From CAZRXG01 sp964603985 (GTDB taxonomy: Bacteria; Chloroflexota; Anaerolineae; Aggregatilineales; UBA3940), in contig CAZRXG010000007.1 in the NCBI GenBank assembly GCA_964603985.1, positions 96,785 to 160,784 on the forward strand: a DNA stretch of 64,000 nt, in the 5' to 3' direction. Below the pieces are notes generated by a model. It saw only the letters and a list, made by a program, of their open reading frames with translations, did no database searches and was not told where the DNA came from. A program made the translations under genes and the position numbers. Shown one piece after another: positions 36,973 through 45,877 of the stretch (within the stretch, counting starts at the first letter, position 1; each line of letters starts with the position of its first letter).

Positions 36973-37656
36973 ATGCCCAAGCGTTTTCTACTCGTGGCCG
37001 GGAACATCGGCGCAGGCAAGACCACCATCACCGACCGGCTGGCGACGCGCATGACGCGCCGCACCCCCGGCGGGCCGGGCTGGGTGGCCGGGTACGAGAC
37101 CGTCTCCACCAATCCCTTTCTGCCCGACTTCTACGCCGACATGGGCCGCTGGTCGTTTCATCTACAGGTGTACTTTCTGGGCGACCGCGCCGATCAGCAC
37201 CGCCGGTTGGCCTCGCTGCCGGAGTCGGCCATCATCGACCGCAGCATCTACGAGGACGCCGAGATCTTCTCGCGGGCGCTGCTCTCGCTGGGCAACATGA
37301 CCGAGCGCGAGTACACGGCCTACCGCCGGATCTACGACCTGGTGATCGGCAGCCTGCCCGCCCCCGACCTGTTGCTGTTCCTCGACGCCAGCGTGCCGGT
37401 GCTGATGGAGCGTATTCACAGCCGGGGGCGCGAGATCGAGAGCGGGATCACGGCGGAGTACCTGAGCCTGCTGGAGCGCTTCTATCACGAGTGGCTGGCG
37501 GGCTTCGACATCTGCCCGGTGCTGACCATCCCCGCCGACAACCTGAACTTCGTCACCAACGAGAAGCACATCGCCATCATCATCGACCGCATCGAGCAGA
37601 AGCTGGCCGGGAAGGAGCAGGTCATCTTCCCCGACGACCTGCAAAACGACCACTGA
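36973..37656 (+). CDS. Deoxynucleoside kinase
   Basis: The product has 227 residues. The P-loop VAGNIGAGKTTITDRL is that of the dCK/dGK family. WSFHLQVYFLGDRADQH is the substrate-binding helix, and IIDRSIYEDAEIF is the conserved DRS catalytic motif with Glu. A lid Arg region lies in RIHSRGREIESGI. The family phosphorylates salvaged deoxyadenosine, deoxyguanosine or deoxycytidine in the cytosol. The sequence does not settle which. It is third in a short operon with two envelope proteins, an unexpected context for a salvage kinase. Confidence 0.92.
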   Translation: MPKRFLLVAGNIGAGKTTITDRLATRMTRRTPGGPGWVAGYETVSTNPFLPDFYADMGRWSFHLQVYFLGDRADQHRRLASLPESAIIDRSIYEDAEIFSRALLSLGNMTEREYTAYRRIYDLVIGSLPAPDLLLFLDASVPVLMERIHSRGREIESGITAEYLSLLERFYHEWLAGFDICPVLTIPADNLNFVTNEKHIAIIIDRIEQKLAGKEQVIFPDDLQNDH

Positions 37657-37674
37657 GGGTGGGCGCTCCCTGAG

Positions 37675-38481
37675 CTATCCCCGCCTCGCGCCGATTCTCA
37701 GGGGCCAGAGGCGCTCCATCGCCAACAGATCGGCGACGAACGACGGGAGCAGCAGCACGACGGCAGCCACCAGCACCTGCTCAGGCGTCAGCGGGATGAA
37801 CTGCTTTCCAAAGAGCGCCACCAGCACGACCGCGATGCCGTACACGTGTGAGACGACCCGGACCGCCGTCCGCCGCAGCGCGGGCACGATCTTGCGGCGG
37901 GCATAGCGCGTGTTGTAGAGCACGCTGTAGGCAATGAACTCTCCCATGTCTCGCATTTCACGCGGCCTGCTGTGTCTGATCTGGAAATCGGCCAGCCCGG
38001 CGCGGTGCGTCCGGTAGGCGGCCTCCACGCTCTCCGGGACGATGCGGACACGGTAATCCGGATCATCGCGGGGCTGCGAGCCGCCGGGATGGCCCGTTTC
38101 TAGGATGGCGTTGTCGTAGAAGGTCGAAACGAAGACCGCGATGGCAACCATCCCCGCCATAGCCGTCTCGACGTGGGTGGTGCGTTCGGGATCGACCAAC
38201 ACCCACCCCTTGAGCGGCTCCGAGTGCGGGGTTGCGCTGACCCGGAACTCGCCCAGCCGCTCGAAGCCCAGCCTCTTGAGTGCCTGGATAATCGCCTGCA
38301 CTTTGTCGGGCGGCGGGATCTGGAGGTGGCTGATATCGTCGGGCCTGCGCCTGAAGATGTGCCGGTTCCCGGCGGCCAGGGTGAACAGCCTGGGCACGCC
38401 GCTCAGCAGATCCAGGGTCTTGAAGGCCAGGACGATCAGGAGGAACCATCGCCCGTAGGAAAGCAGATCGTTGAGTTGCAT
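37675..38481 (-). CDS. Membrane protein of unknown function
   Basis: The product has 268 residues. One helix near the N-terminus (WFLLIVLAFKTLDLLSGV) is followed by a soluble domain of about 130 residues with an alpha/beta pattern (PPDKVQAIIQALKRLGFERL and then GWVLVDPERTTHVE). Two or three helices close the protein. I do not recognise a family. It is convergent with the deoxynucleoside kinase gene and lies 38 bp downstream of a minus-strand acetyltransferase, so those two may be co-transcribed. Confidence 0.65.
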   Translation of the reverse strand: MQLNDLLSYGRWFLLIVLAFKTLDLLSGVPRLFTLAAGNRHIFRRRPDDISHLQIPPPDKVQAIIQALKRLGFERLGEFRVSATPHSEPLKGWVLVDPERTTHVETAMAGMVAIAVFVSTFYDNAILETGHPGGSQPRDDPDYRVRIVPESVEAAYRTHRAGLADFQIRHSRPREMRDMGEFIAYSVLYNTRYARRKIVPALRRTAVRVVSHVYGIAVVLVALFGKQFIPLTPEQVLVAAVVLLLPSFVADLLAMERLWPLRIGARRG

Positions 38482-38518
38482 TACCTTCTCCCGTAGTTAC
38501 GCTTGAGCGCGAATTACG

Positions 38519-39031
38519 CTACCACTCCGAACTGTCAAATACCTGCCACAAGTCACCGTAGTAGTTCTTGGCGGCGAACTCCCGGTAGCGGCCCTGCGTG
38601 TACTCGCCGATCACCTTGCACCAGAAAGCATGGGCAGGCTCGTTGGACGCGATCTGCGAGATCTCCCAGTAACCGCGAAACGTGTCAAAAAGCTGGAGCG
38701 CCATCGAACGCCCAAGGCCCCTGCGCCGGTAGTAGCGCAGCACGAAGAAATCCTCGATCAGGCGGCCCGGCCCCACCCGGTGCTGCACCTGCTCGGTGAC
38801 CAGCGCGAACCCGGCCAGCTTGCCGTCGATGCGGCTCAGGTACGGCCAATAGCCCGGTGCCTCGAAGTAGCGCGCCATCTCGAAGCCGGGGTCGTACAGG
38901 CCGTCTTCGCCAATCTGCCCGCAGGGGTCGTCATGTAAGTATATGCTGAAATCGTAGAGGTAGAGCTGGTACAGGTTGTTCAGCGTCTCAAGCTGGGGCG
39001 GTTCGGCAGGGACCAGTTCGGCTCTCGTCAT
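38519..39031 (-). CDS. GNAT family N-acetyltransferase
   Basis: The 170-residue product has the GNAT fold. It opens with a substrate-binding helix (LETLNNLYQLYLYDFS) and has GKLAGFALVTEQ on strand 4. The acetyl-CoA pyrophosphate loop is RYYRRRGLGRSMALQL, which fits the R/Q-x-x-G-x-G/A motif. The family transfers an acetyl group to amines of small molecules or proteins. The acceptor is unknown. It is divergent from the FHA-domain gene that opens the large cluster. Confidence 0.83.
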   Translation of the reverse strand: MTRAELVPAEPPQLETLNNLYQLYLYDFSIYLHDDPCGQIGEDGLYDPGFEMARYFEAPGYWPYLSRIDGKLAGFALVTEQVQHRVGPGRLIEDFFVLRYYRRRGLGRSMALQLFDTFRGYWEISQIASNEPAHAFWCKVIGEYTQGRYREFAAKNYYGDLWQVFDSSEW

Positions 39032-39171
39032 ACGTCTCCCTCCTGGTGGGAGTGTTCAGGATATCCCTCCAGAGTGTAGCATAACTGCCCCTTTTCTACG
39101 CCGGGGGAGTGTGTTACGTCCGGCCATTCGTTCCCCACGTTTCACCGTTACTCGCCGTCGAGTGGCCGTAC

Positions 39172-39200
39172 TTGTACCCGTTCTGGCTCTATGCTAGACT
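39172..39200 (+). promoter_or_regulatory. Candidate promoter of the FHA/ABC/MoxR cluster
   Basis: TTGTAC and TAGACT are separated by 17 bp and end 42 bp before the FHA gene start. The -10 overlaps a TATGCT alternative. It is the best sigma-70-like signal upstream of the long plus-strand cluster. Confidence 0.45.
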
Positions 39201-39242
39201 GAAAACGACCCTTTTCGACTTTTGTCCTCGGGAGAGCAGCCA

Positions 39243-41123
39243 ATGGCTTTTGGCACGGTTGTTGTTCAGACCGAGAGCGGTGAGCAGCAGGAGTACGAGC
39301 TGACCAAGCCCACCACCTCGGTGGGGCGTCAGTCAGGCAACGATATTGTGTTGAATACGACGGCCGCTTCGCGCTACCACGCCCAGTTTGACGTAGCCGA
39401 GGGGCAGGTTTTCCTGGTCGATCTGGGCAGCGTGAACGGGACGTTTGTGAACGACGAGCAGATCGAGCCGAACAGCCGCGTCGTGCTGAACGAGGGCGAC
39501 GTGATCACGCTGGGCGACGTGTGCCTGACCTTCTTCCCGCGCCAGTTTCGCTCCGGCATCAGCCTGACGCCGCAGGCCAGCCTGATCGAAGACCCGGAGC
39601 TGGCCTTCCAGTTGGTGCTGGACGAACCTTTACAGCCCGTTGCGCCGGGTGCGCGCCTGCAACTGGCGCTGGTGATCGAGAACCTGAGCGCCATCGAGCA
39701 GGTATACACCGTCGAGCTGGGCGGGATGGACCCCGAGTGGGCCAAGGCCAACCGCCGCGAGGTGCGCCTGGGGCCGGTCGAGAAGTCCGAGGTCCTGATC
39801 ACGATCCGCCCGCCGCGCAGCGGCCAGACCCGGCCGGGCGTCTACGCGCTGACGGTGCAGGTTGCCCTGAAGGACGACCCGACCCAAATGCTGGAGGTCG
39901 TGCGCGAGATCGACGTGGTCGGTTACTCCGAGCTTGGGATGGATGTCCAGCCCGGCGAGCAGCGGGGATTATTCTATGTGGCCGTGCACAATCTGGGCAA
40001 CACGCCGCTGCACCTCAAGCTGGGCGGCTACAACCCCGACCGGCTGCTGCGCTACCGCTTCGAACCACCGGAGGTGCACCTCGACCCCGGCGCTTCCCAG
40101 CAGGTAGCGCTGACGGTGCATCCTGCCCGGTCGGGGGCGGCGGGTCGGGCGCAGCCCATCCCGTTCGCCGTCGTGGGGCGTTCGCTCGATCTCGCCGGGT
40201 ATCAGGCCCCTGTGCTGGCCTACTACCAGCCTACGTCCTCGTCACCGGCCTGGCTGGCCGGGCTGGTGGGGCTGCCGCTGCTGCTGATGGTCGCCGCGGC
40301 GTTGATCGTCGTGACCGTGGCCGTGCTTTACTTCCGGGGATTCACCCCCGGCTCTGGGCCGGGGAAGGAGCCTGCCGGGGCAGCCGAGGCGCAGTTGGGT
40401 GAATCCCCCGAAGCTGCCCTGACCGAAGTGCCGCTGCCCACACCCACCCTGATCGTCATCCCGCCTACGCCGACGCCAACCCCAACGCCCACCTCCACCG
40501 TGCCGCCCACGCCGACCGTCTCCACGCCGGGGGCCGTCTTGCAGTTCAAGAGCGGGCTGGAGGTGTCGGTCGAGGTGATCTTCGGGCAGGTGCGCGACGT
40601 GGCGTTCATCTGGGAGGTCCCGGAGGGGGAGGCCGAGGAGACGGTGCTGATGGGCGAGGACAACCGGCAGATTTCGCTGACCGAAGACGAGATCGCCGCC
40701 GGGCAGCGCCGTGTGGAGTTGGAGGAGCTTGTGCGGAGCTTCGGCTGGGACGAGCGCGTCTATACGCTGGGCATCACCATGGTCGACGAGGACATCGCGA
40801 TCTACGAGGTGGTGCTGGCCGTCCGCCCGGTCGTATGCGTGGTACAGGATGCGAAGGTGGTCTACAACGAGCCGGGCCTGCACAGCCGCCGGTTTTCCCC
40901 TCTGCCGGCGACAGAGGTCGTGATCGCGGGCCGCTACCTGAACCCGGTCGAGGATCACCTGTGGCTGCGCGTGGCGGCGTTTGACCCCGACGATCTGGAG
41001 CTGATCGCCCCGCACAACCAGCGCTGGATTCCCGCCACGCAGGTGGTCAGTTGTGACGGGGAGCCGGTTGAGGATTTCGACGAGTACGTGCTGCTGGAGG
41101 GCGAGCCGATCCCCCGCCCGTAG
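39243..41123 (+). CDS. FHA-domain membrane protein with Ig-like and SH3-like extracytoplasmic parts
   Basis: The product has 626 residues from the ATG at 39243, which has GGGAG 8 nt upstream. Residues about 22-90 are an FHA domain (SVGRQSGNDIVLN with SRYHAQF, then GSVNGTFVN), which binds phosphothreonine. Two Ig-like beta domains follow to about 320. One helix (LAGLVGLPLLLMVAAALIVV) at about 335 and a Pro/Thr linker come next. The last 200 residues include a small domain with CVVQDAKVVYNEPGLHSRRF. If the single helix crosses the membrane, one side carries the FHA domain. It is first in the large cluster and may link Ser/Thr kinase signals to the envelope, which is inference. Confidence 0.85.
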   Translation: MAFGTVVVQTESGEQQEYELTKPTTSVGRQSGNDIVLNTTAASRYHAQFDVAEGQVFLVDLGSVNGTFVNDEQIEPNSRVVLNEGDVITLGDVCLTFFPRQFRSGISLTPQASLIEDPELAFQLVLDEPLQPVAPGARLQLALVIENLSAIEQVYTVELGGMDPEWAKANRREVRLGPVEKSEVLITIRPPRSGQTRPGVYALTVQVALKDDPTQMLEVVREIDVVGYSELGMDVQPGEQRGLFYVAVHNLGNTPLHLKLGGYNPDRLLRYRFEPPEVHLDPGASQQVALTVHPARSGAAGRAQPIPFAVVGRSLDLAGYQAPVLAYYQPTSSSPAWLAGLVGLPLLLMVAAALIVVTVAVLYFRGFTPGSGPGKEPAGAAEAQLGESPEAALTEVPLPTPTLIVIPPTPTPTPTPTSTVPPTPTVSTPGAVLQFKSGLEVSVEVIFGQVRDVAFIWEVPEGEAEETVLMGEDNRQISLTEDEIAAGQRRVELEELVRSFGWDERVYTLGITMVDEDIAIYEVVLAVRPVVCVVQDAKVVYNEPGLHSRRFSPLPATEVVIAGRYLNPVEDHLWLRVAAFDPDDLELIAPHNQRWIPATQVVSCDGEPVEDFDEYVLLEGEPIPRP

Positions 41124-41267
41124 CGCCGGACAGCCATCAGACAGACGTGCATTTCCGGCCCTGCTTTCGCATCGAAGCGGGGTTTTGTGATCCATCTCCC
41201 GTCAGACAAGCGTAGGCCACTCGTGCGGGTGGTGACTGGGTGCTTTACCCCCACTTGTGCTAAAATG

Positions 41268-41300
41268 CCCCCGTGTTCCGGGAACCCGGCGCGGGGGTTT
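41268..41300 (+). terminator. Stem-loop with T-run before the large exported protein gene
   Basis: CCCCCG and CGGGGG close a stem with an inner GGGAACCC-like palindrome, followed by TTTGTCG. It lies between the FHA gene and the next gene and could terminate or attenuate transcription. An extended TGCTAAAAT just upstream may be a -10 element for the next gene, so the roles are not certain. Confidence 0.45.
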
Positions 41301-41331
41301 GTCGTATTATTACAAAGGGATCGGGTGGAGT

Positions 41332-43791
41332 ATGGCACGGGATGGCACAGGTAAGCGTGTGAATCGACGGGCGCTCGCAGGTATCCTCACCGTTGTGACG
41401 ATCATCGCCGCCTCTCTCGCCTGGGTGGGCGGCCCCATCGAGGCGGCCCCGCCGGGGCAGTCGGGCAGTCCCCTCACGCTCGATATCCGGGTGGGCTTCG
41501 ACGGCTACGTCCAGCCGGACACGTACTTCCCCATCACCGTCACAGCCGCCAACGATGGCGACGACATCAGCGGCGAGCTGCGCGTCGAGGTGGAGACCGA
41601 GCGGACCGAGTACGTCCGCCCGCTTGAGCTACCGCGCGGGTCGCGCAAGGAAGTGACCTTCTACGCCGCCGGGCTGACCGGCTTTGAGAGCGAGGTGCAG
41701 GTTGATCTCGTCGAGCGAGGCCGCGTGCTGGCCCGCGAGCGCGTCAAGGTGCAGTTGGTGCGCGCCTCGACGCTACTGATCGGCATCTGGAGCAGCACGC
41801 CGCAGAGTCTGGTCAGCCTGGGGCTGGTCGTGCCTTCGAGCGGAGAGACGGCCGTCGCGCTGCTGACGGCGGACGACCTGCCGCCGGTGGGCGAGGGCTG
41901 GCGGGCGCTCGACGTGCTGGCCGTCTCAGACGTGGACACCGGCCAGCTAACGCCAGAGCAGCGCGCCGCGATGCGTGACTGGGTCCTCCAGGGCGGGCGG
42001 CTGATCATCGTCGGCGGGGTGGGCTTCCAGCGCACACTGAGCGGCCTGGACGACTTCACGCCGGTTCTGGCCCGCGATACGGCCACCGTCTCGCTCGAGC
42101 CGCTGGATACCTGGTCGGAGGAGGGCTTCGACGAGCAGGCGCGGCTCGAAGCGCCGGTCGCGACGGGGCCGCTGGCCGCAGACGCCCAGGTGATGGTTTA
42201 TGGCGGCGACGTGCCGCTCGTCGCTTGGCGCAGGATCGGCTATGGGCGCGTCGACTTCCTGGCCGCCGACCCCGGTCTGGAGCCGCTGCACTCCTGGGAG
42301 GGCATGCCCGGCCTGTGGCGGGCCATTCTCTCCAGCGGTGAGGCGCGTCCCGGCTGGGCTTACGGCTTCAGCCGTGACCGGGAGTTTGCGCGGCGCGCGG
42401 TCGCCAGCGTGCCGGGCGTGTCCCTGCCGTCGGTGCTGCACCTGTGCGGGTTCCTGACGTTGTACGTGCTGCTGGTCGGGCCGGTGAACTACTTCGTGCT
42501 GCGCCGCATGAAGCGCGGCGAGCTGGCCTGGTTCACCATCCCGGCGCTGGTATTGTTCTTCTCCGCCGTCGCCTACGTGACCGGCTTCCAGTTGCGCGGG
42601 TCGCGGGCCATCCTGCACCGTCTGGCGGTGGTGCAGATCCCGGCGGGCAGCGAGGTGGCTAAAGTCGATGCGCTGTTTGGCGTGTGGTCGCCGCGCCGGG
42701 CGCGCTACGACATCCAGATTGAGCCGGGCTATCTGGCCTGCCCGATGTCGCGCGACCTGGGCGGGGCGCTGACGGGCGGGGGGCAGATCACCGTCGAGCA
42801 GGGGCAGGCGGTGACGCTGCACGGTGTGCGCATCGACGTTGGCTCGATCCAGCCCTTCCTGATCGACGGCGTGATGGCCGACCCGCCCCGCATCACGAGC
42901 ACGCTGGTCTACGGGTATGCGGACGGCGGCGTGCGCGTGGTCGGCGACGTGATCAACCACAGCAGCGTCGGTCTGCACGACGTGAGCCTTATCCTGGGCC
43001 GGTCGACGTACGCGCTCGGCAATCTGCCCGCCGGGGAGGTGCTGCACGTCGATCATTCGGGCACGTTCGCCTCGGCGGGCGGCAGCGCCCTCGACCCGTT
43101 CCCGGCGGACGGGGAGTACGGCTATTATCTCCACTCGGACAACTCGCTGGCCAATGGTCTGGCCGGGATGAGCAACTGTAACTACTACGAGCGGGGCGAC
43201 CCCGGGCGGCGCTGCAACCTGGCCGCCAGCGTGCTGAACGGCAACACGAGCGGGGGCGGTGTCTATCTGACCGGCTGGAGCGACCGCGCCCCCTTCGATA
43301 CCAACGTGCTCAACGCCGCCTCCCGTCAGATCGACAGCACGCTGTACATCGTCGAGCTGGAGGTGTCATACCCGGATGACTGGCAGCAGCCGGACCGGAT
43401 CACGCCCGGCCAGATGATCTGGCATCTGCTGGCGAACCCCACCGCCACTTACTTTGGGTCGCCCTACGATTTTTACCTGCCCGACTATGGGGATCCGATG
43501 GAGATACGCTTCGAGCCGCGAGCTGGCGTGTCCCTCCCGGAGTACAACGCCCTGATCGTCCACCTGGAGGGGTACTATGATTACGGGACGACGGAGCTGG
43601 TCCCACGGGTTGAGATCTGGAACTTCGACGAGGGGCGCTGGGAGCAGTTGAGCCTCCAGTGGGGCGACACGTACATCCAGGAGGCCGGGCCGTATATCGA
43701 CCCGGCGGGGGGAGTCGAGTTTAGCATCCTGGCTGCTGAGGGTGCATCGACCTCCATCACGCGCTTTGACATCACACTGGTGAACGAGTAG
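41332..43791 (+). CDS. Large exported membrane protein with a GATase-like region, function unknown
   Basis: The product has 819 residues from the ATG at 41332. An N-terminal signal helix (ALAGILTVVTIIAASLAWV) precedes an Ig-like domain. A Rossmann-like domain at about 140-340 contains DWVLQGGRLIIVGGVGFQRT, similar to the GATase1-like fold of DUF4350-type proteins that accompany MoxR/VWA systems. Two helices near 365-420 (LHLCGFLTLYVLLVGPVNYF and beyond) are followed by a second exposed beta-rich part of about 400 residues. The catalytic Cys of true amidotransferases is not obvious, so it is probably a structural relative. It starts the ABC-exporter part of the cluster. Confidence 0.75.
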   Translation: MARDGTGKRVNRRALAGILTVVTIIAASLAWVGGPIEAAPPGQSGSPLTLDIRVGFDGYVQPDTYFPITVTAANDGDDISGELRVEVETERTEYVRPLELPRGSRKEVTFYAAGLTGFESEVQVDLVERGRVLARERVKVQLVRASTLLIGIWSSTPQSLVSLGLVVPSSGETAVALLTADDLPPVGEGWRALDVLAVSDVDTGQLTPEQRAAMRDWVLQGGRLIIVGGVGFQRTLSGLDDFTPVLARDTATVSLEPLDTWSEEGFDEQARLEAPVATGPLAADAQVMVYGGDVPLVAWRRIGYGRVDFLAADPGLEPLHSWEGMPGLWRAILSSGEARPGWAYGFSRDREFARRAVASVPGVSLPSVLHLCGFLTLYVLLVGPVNYFVLRRMKRGELAWFTIPALVLFFSAVAYVTGFQLRGSRAILHRLAVVQIPAGSEVAKVDALFGVWSPRRARYDIQIEPGYLACPMSRDLGGALTGGGQITVEQGQAVTLHGVRIDVGSIQPFLIDGVMADPPRITSTLVYGYADGGVRVVGDVINHSSVGLHDVSLILGRSTYALGNLPAGEVLHVDHSGTFASAGGSALDPFPADGEYGYYLHSDNSLANGLAGMSNCNYYERGDPGRRCNLAASVLNGNTSGGGVYLTGWSDRAPFDTNVLNAASRQIDSTLYIVELEVSYPDDWQQPDRITPGQMIWHLLANPTATYFGSPYDFYLPDYGDPMEIRFEPRAGVSLPEYNALIVHLEGYYDYGTTELVPRVEIWNFDEGRWEQLSLQWGDTYIQEAGPYIDPAGGVEFSILAAEGASTSITRFDITLVNE

Positions 43792-43826
43792 TGTAACGGT
43801 TACAGGCGAGGCAAACGAGGGAAAGC

Positions 43827-44777
43827 ATGGCCGCGATTATCGAAACCAGGGACCTGACCAAGAAGTACAAGACCGTCACGGCGGTCAAGGATCTGAGCCT
43901 GAGCGTCGAGGAGGGCGCGATCTACGGGTTTGTCGGGCCAAACGGCGCGGGCAAGACGACCACCATGCACGTCCTGACCACGCTGCTTGAGCCGACGGCG
44001 GGAGAGGCGTGGGTGGCCGGTTACTCGGTTACCCGGCAGCCGCGCGACGTGCGGCGCGTGATCGGCTACATGCCCGACTTCTTCGGCGTGTACGACGACA
44101 TGAAGGTCTGGGAGTACATCGACTTCTTCGCGGCCTGCTACGACATCCCGGAAGCCGAGCGCCCGCCCCTGATCCGCGACCTGCTCGACCTGGTCGACCT
44201 CAGCCACCGCGCCGACGACATGGTCGACACCCTCTCGCGCGGCATGAAGCAGCGTCTCTGCCTGGCCCGCACGCTGGCCCACGACCCGCAGGTGCTGATC
44301 CTCGACGAACCGGCCTCCGGCCTCGACCCGCGCGCCCGCATCGAGATCCGCCAACTGCTGGTCGAGCTGGCTAACATGGGCAAGACGGTCTTCTTCTCGA
44401 CGCACATCCTGGCCGACGTGGCCGAGATCTGCACGCAGGTGGGCATCATTGAGGCGGGTGAGCTGGTGATGGAGGGCACGCTTGAGGATATGCAGCGCCA
44501 GCTCATCCCCAACCGCGAGATCGTGGTTACGCTGCTGGGCGGGGTCGAACATGCCAGAGAATTGTTGCTGACCGTCGAGGGAATCGGCTCGGTCGTGGAT
44601 CTCCAGCCGGACAACGGGCGCGCGCGGCTGCACGTCAGCCTGGCCGGGGACGACCAGGATGTCAGCAACCTGCTGGTGCTGCTGGTCGGGGCGGGGGTGC
44701 CCGTCCTCCACTTCGCCGAGGAGACACGCGACCTTGAGTCGGTCTTCATGCGGGTGACGAAGGGCATTGTGTCGTAA
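43827..44777 (+). CDS. ABC transporter ATP-binding protein
   Basis: The product has 316 residues. Walker A is GPNGAGKTTTMH at about 37, and the Q-loop region follows in GYMPDFFGVYDD. The signature LSRGMKQRL is near 136, Walker B is VLILDEPASGLD near 155, and the switch His is in FFSTHILADVAEI. This is the ABC-2 exporter type (DrrA/CcmA-like), which pairs with membrane permeases; the next two genes fit that role. The C-terminal 90 residues are a regulatory beta domain. It starts 35 bp after the previous gene and is part of the cluster's operon. Confidence 0.95.
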   Translation: MAAIIETRDLTKKYKTVTAVKDLSLSVEEGAIYGFVGPNGAGKTTTMHVLTTLLEPTAGEAWVAGYSVTRQPRDVRRVIGYMPDFFGVYDDMKVWEYIDFFAACYDIPEAERPPLIRDLLDLVDLSHRADDMVDTLSRGMKQRLCLARTLAHDPQVLILDEPASGLDPRARIEIRQLLVELANMGKTVFFSTHILADVAEICTQVGIIEAGELVMEGTLEDMQRQLIPNREIVVTLLGGVEHARELLLTVEGIGSVVDLQPDNGRARLHVSLAGDDQDVSNLLVLLVGAGVPVLHFAEETRDLESVFMRVTKGIVS

Positions 44778-44792
44778 CGTGGGTGCCGGGTG

Positions 44793-45722
44793 ATGACCGC
44801 AGGCGATGGCAGTCGGGGGGAGGCGGGTGGCTCTGGCGGGCCTGTGCCCGCGTCGGCGCGCTCCTGGGGGGCGCTGGCCTGGGGGAAGGCCGCCGACCGC
44901 GTGCGGCGTGGGTGGGATAACCCGCTGCTGCGCCACGCACGGCGGCTCAAGCCTATGCCGCTGCGGCGGACACGGATCGGCCTGCTGATCGCTGCCGGAA
45001 GCCTGCTTCTGCTCGACGTGCTGGCCTGGATCGAGGGCTGGCGCTTCTGGGGCGCGCTGCTGATCGGCCTGGGCCTGGGCGCGGTGGTGGCCCCGGTGGT
45101 TGTGGCACCGGTCGTAAGCGCCGACCGCGTCGCCCGGCAGATGCGCTACAACCGCCGCGACCCCCGCCGCCTGACCGATCTCACCCCGCTGGAGGTGGCG
45201 TGGGGATTGGCGCTCGTGACGCTGTGGGACCTGCGCTGGCTGATCGCCGCTGCGCTGGCGCTCACACCGGTGCTGATCCTGGGCGTGCTGCGCCTGGACG
45301 TGTCGCGCTTCGCTGCGCTGCGCGATTCGGTGCAGGCGCTTGGCGCGGCGACGCCTGGCGGGCGGGCAGACGAGCTTTTACCGGGCGGGCGCATCCCGTA
45401 CGTCAGGCTGGTGATGCACGCGCTCAGCGCCGGATTGCTGCCCTGGGCGGCGCTGCCGCTGCTGGCCGTGCTGGGCGTGACGGCGGCCCTGCACCTCAAA
45501 GACCTGACGCTCAGCCCGCTGGCCGCGCTGCTCGGCGAGGTTGCGCTGGGGATCGTCGTGGGGCTGGTCTGGGGGTTCATCGCCCGGACGCCGCTGCTGG
45601 CGGGCGCGCTGGAGATCGCGCGGCTGGCGCTCCTGGTGGGGCTGCTGGCCGGGCTGGGGGCGCTTGCCGGCCGGGTTAACCGGTACAACGCGGGGCTGCT
45701 TGTGGCGGCCCGGCGGGGGTGA
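44793..45722 (+). CDS. ABC-2 type permease-like membrane protein
   Basis: The product has 309 residues, starting at the ATG at 44793 (a GTG one codon earlier is possible). Two helices near 75-110 follow a basic cytoplasmic tail. A cytoplasmic segment (DLTPLEVAWGLALVTLWDLR) leads to another helix, and four further helices fill the C-terminal half. The topology and the place between an ABC ATPase and a clear permease suggest a permease subunit. It lacks an obvious large extracytoplasmic loop. Assignment rests more on context than on sequence. Confidence 0.65.
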   Translation: MTAGDGSRGEAGGSGGPVPASARSWGALAWGKAADRVRRGWDNPLLRHARRLKPMPLRRTRIGLLIAAGSLLLLDVLAWIEGWRFWGALLIGLGLGAVVAPVVVAPVVSADRVARQMRYNRRDPRRLTDLTPLEVAWGLALVTLWDLRWLIAAALALTPVLILGVLRLDVSRFAALRDSVQALGAATPGGRADELLPGGRIPYVRLVMHALSAGLLPWAALPLLAVLGVTAALHLKDLTLSPLAALLGEVALGIVVGLVWGFIARTPLLAGALEIARLALLVGLLAGLGALAGRVNRYNAGLLVAARRG

Positions 45723-45877
45723 TGGGGAACGTTGGTCTGGCTTCGCAGAGGGGGTTGGGGTGGATGGGCAGCCGGTCGCCGGTGTGATAGCCCCAACGCA
45801 TTATTGATCGATCTGGCGGGATGTTGGATAGTAGAAGTGCAAAGCTGCTTGATGGGACTTGAAAGGCTAAGACGACG

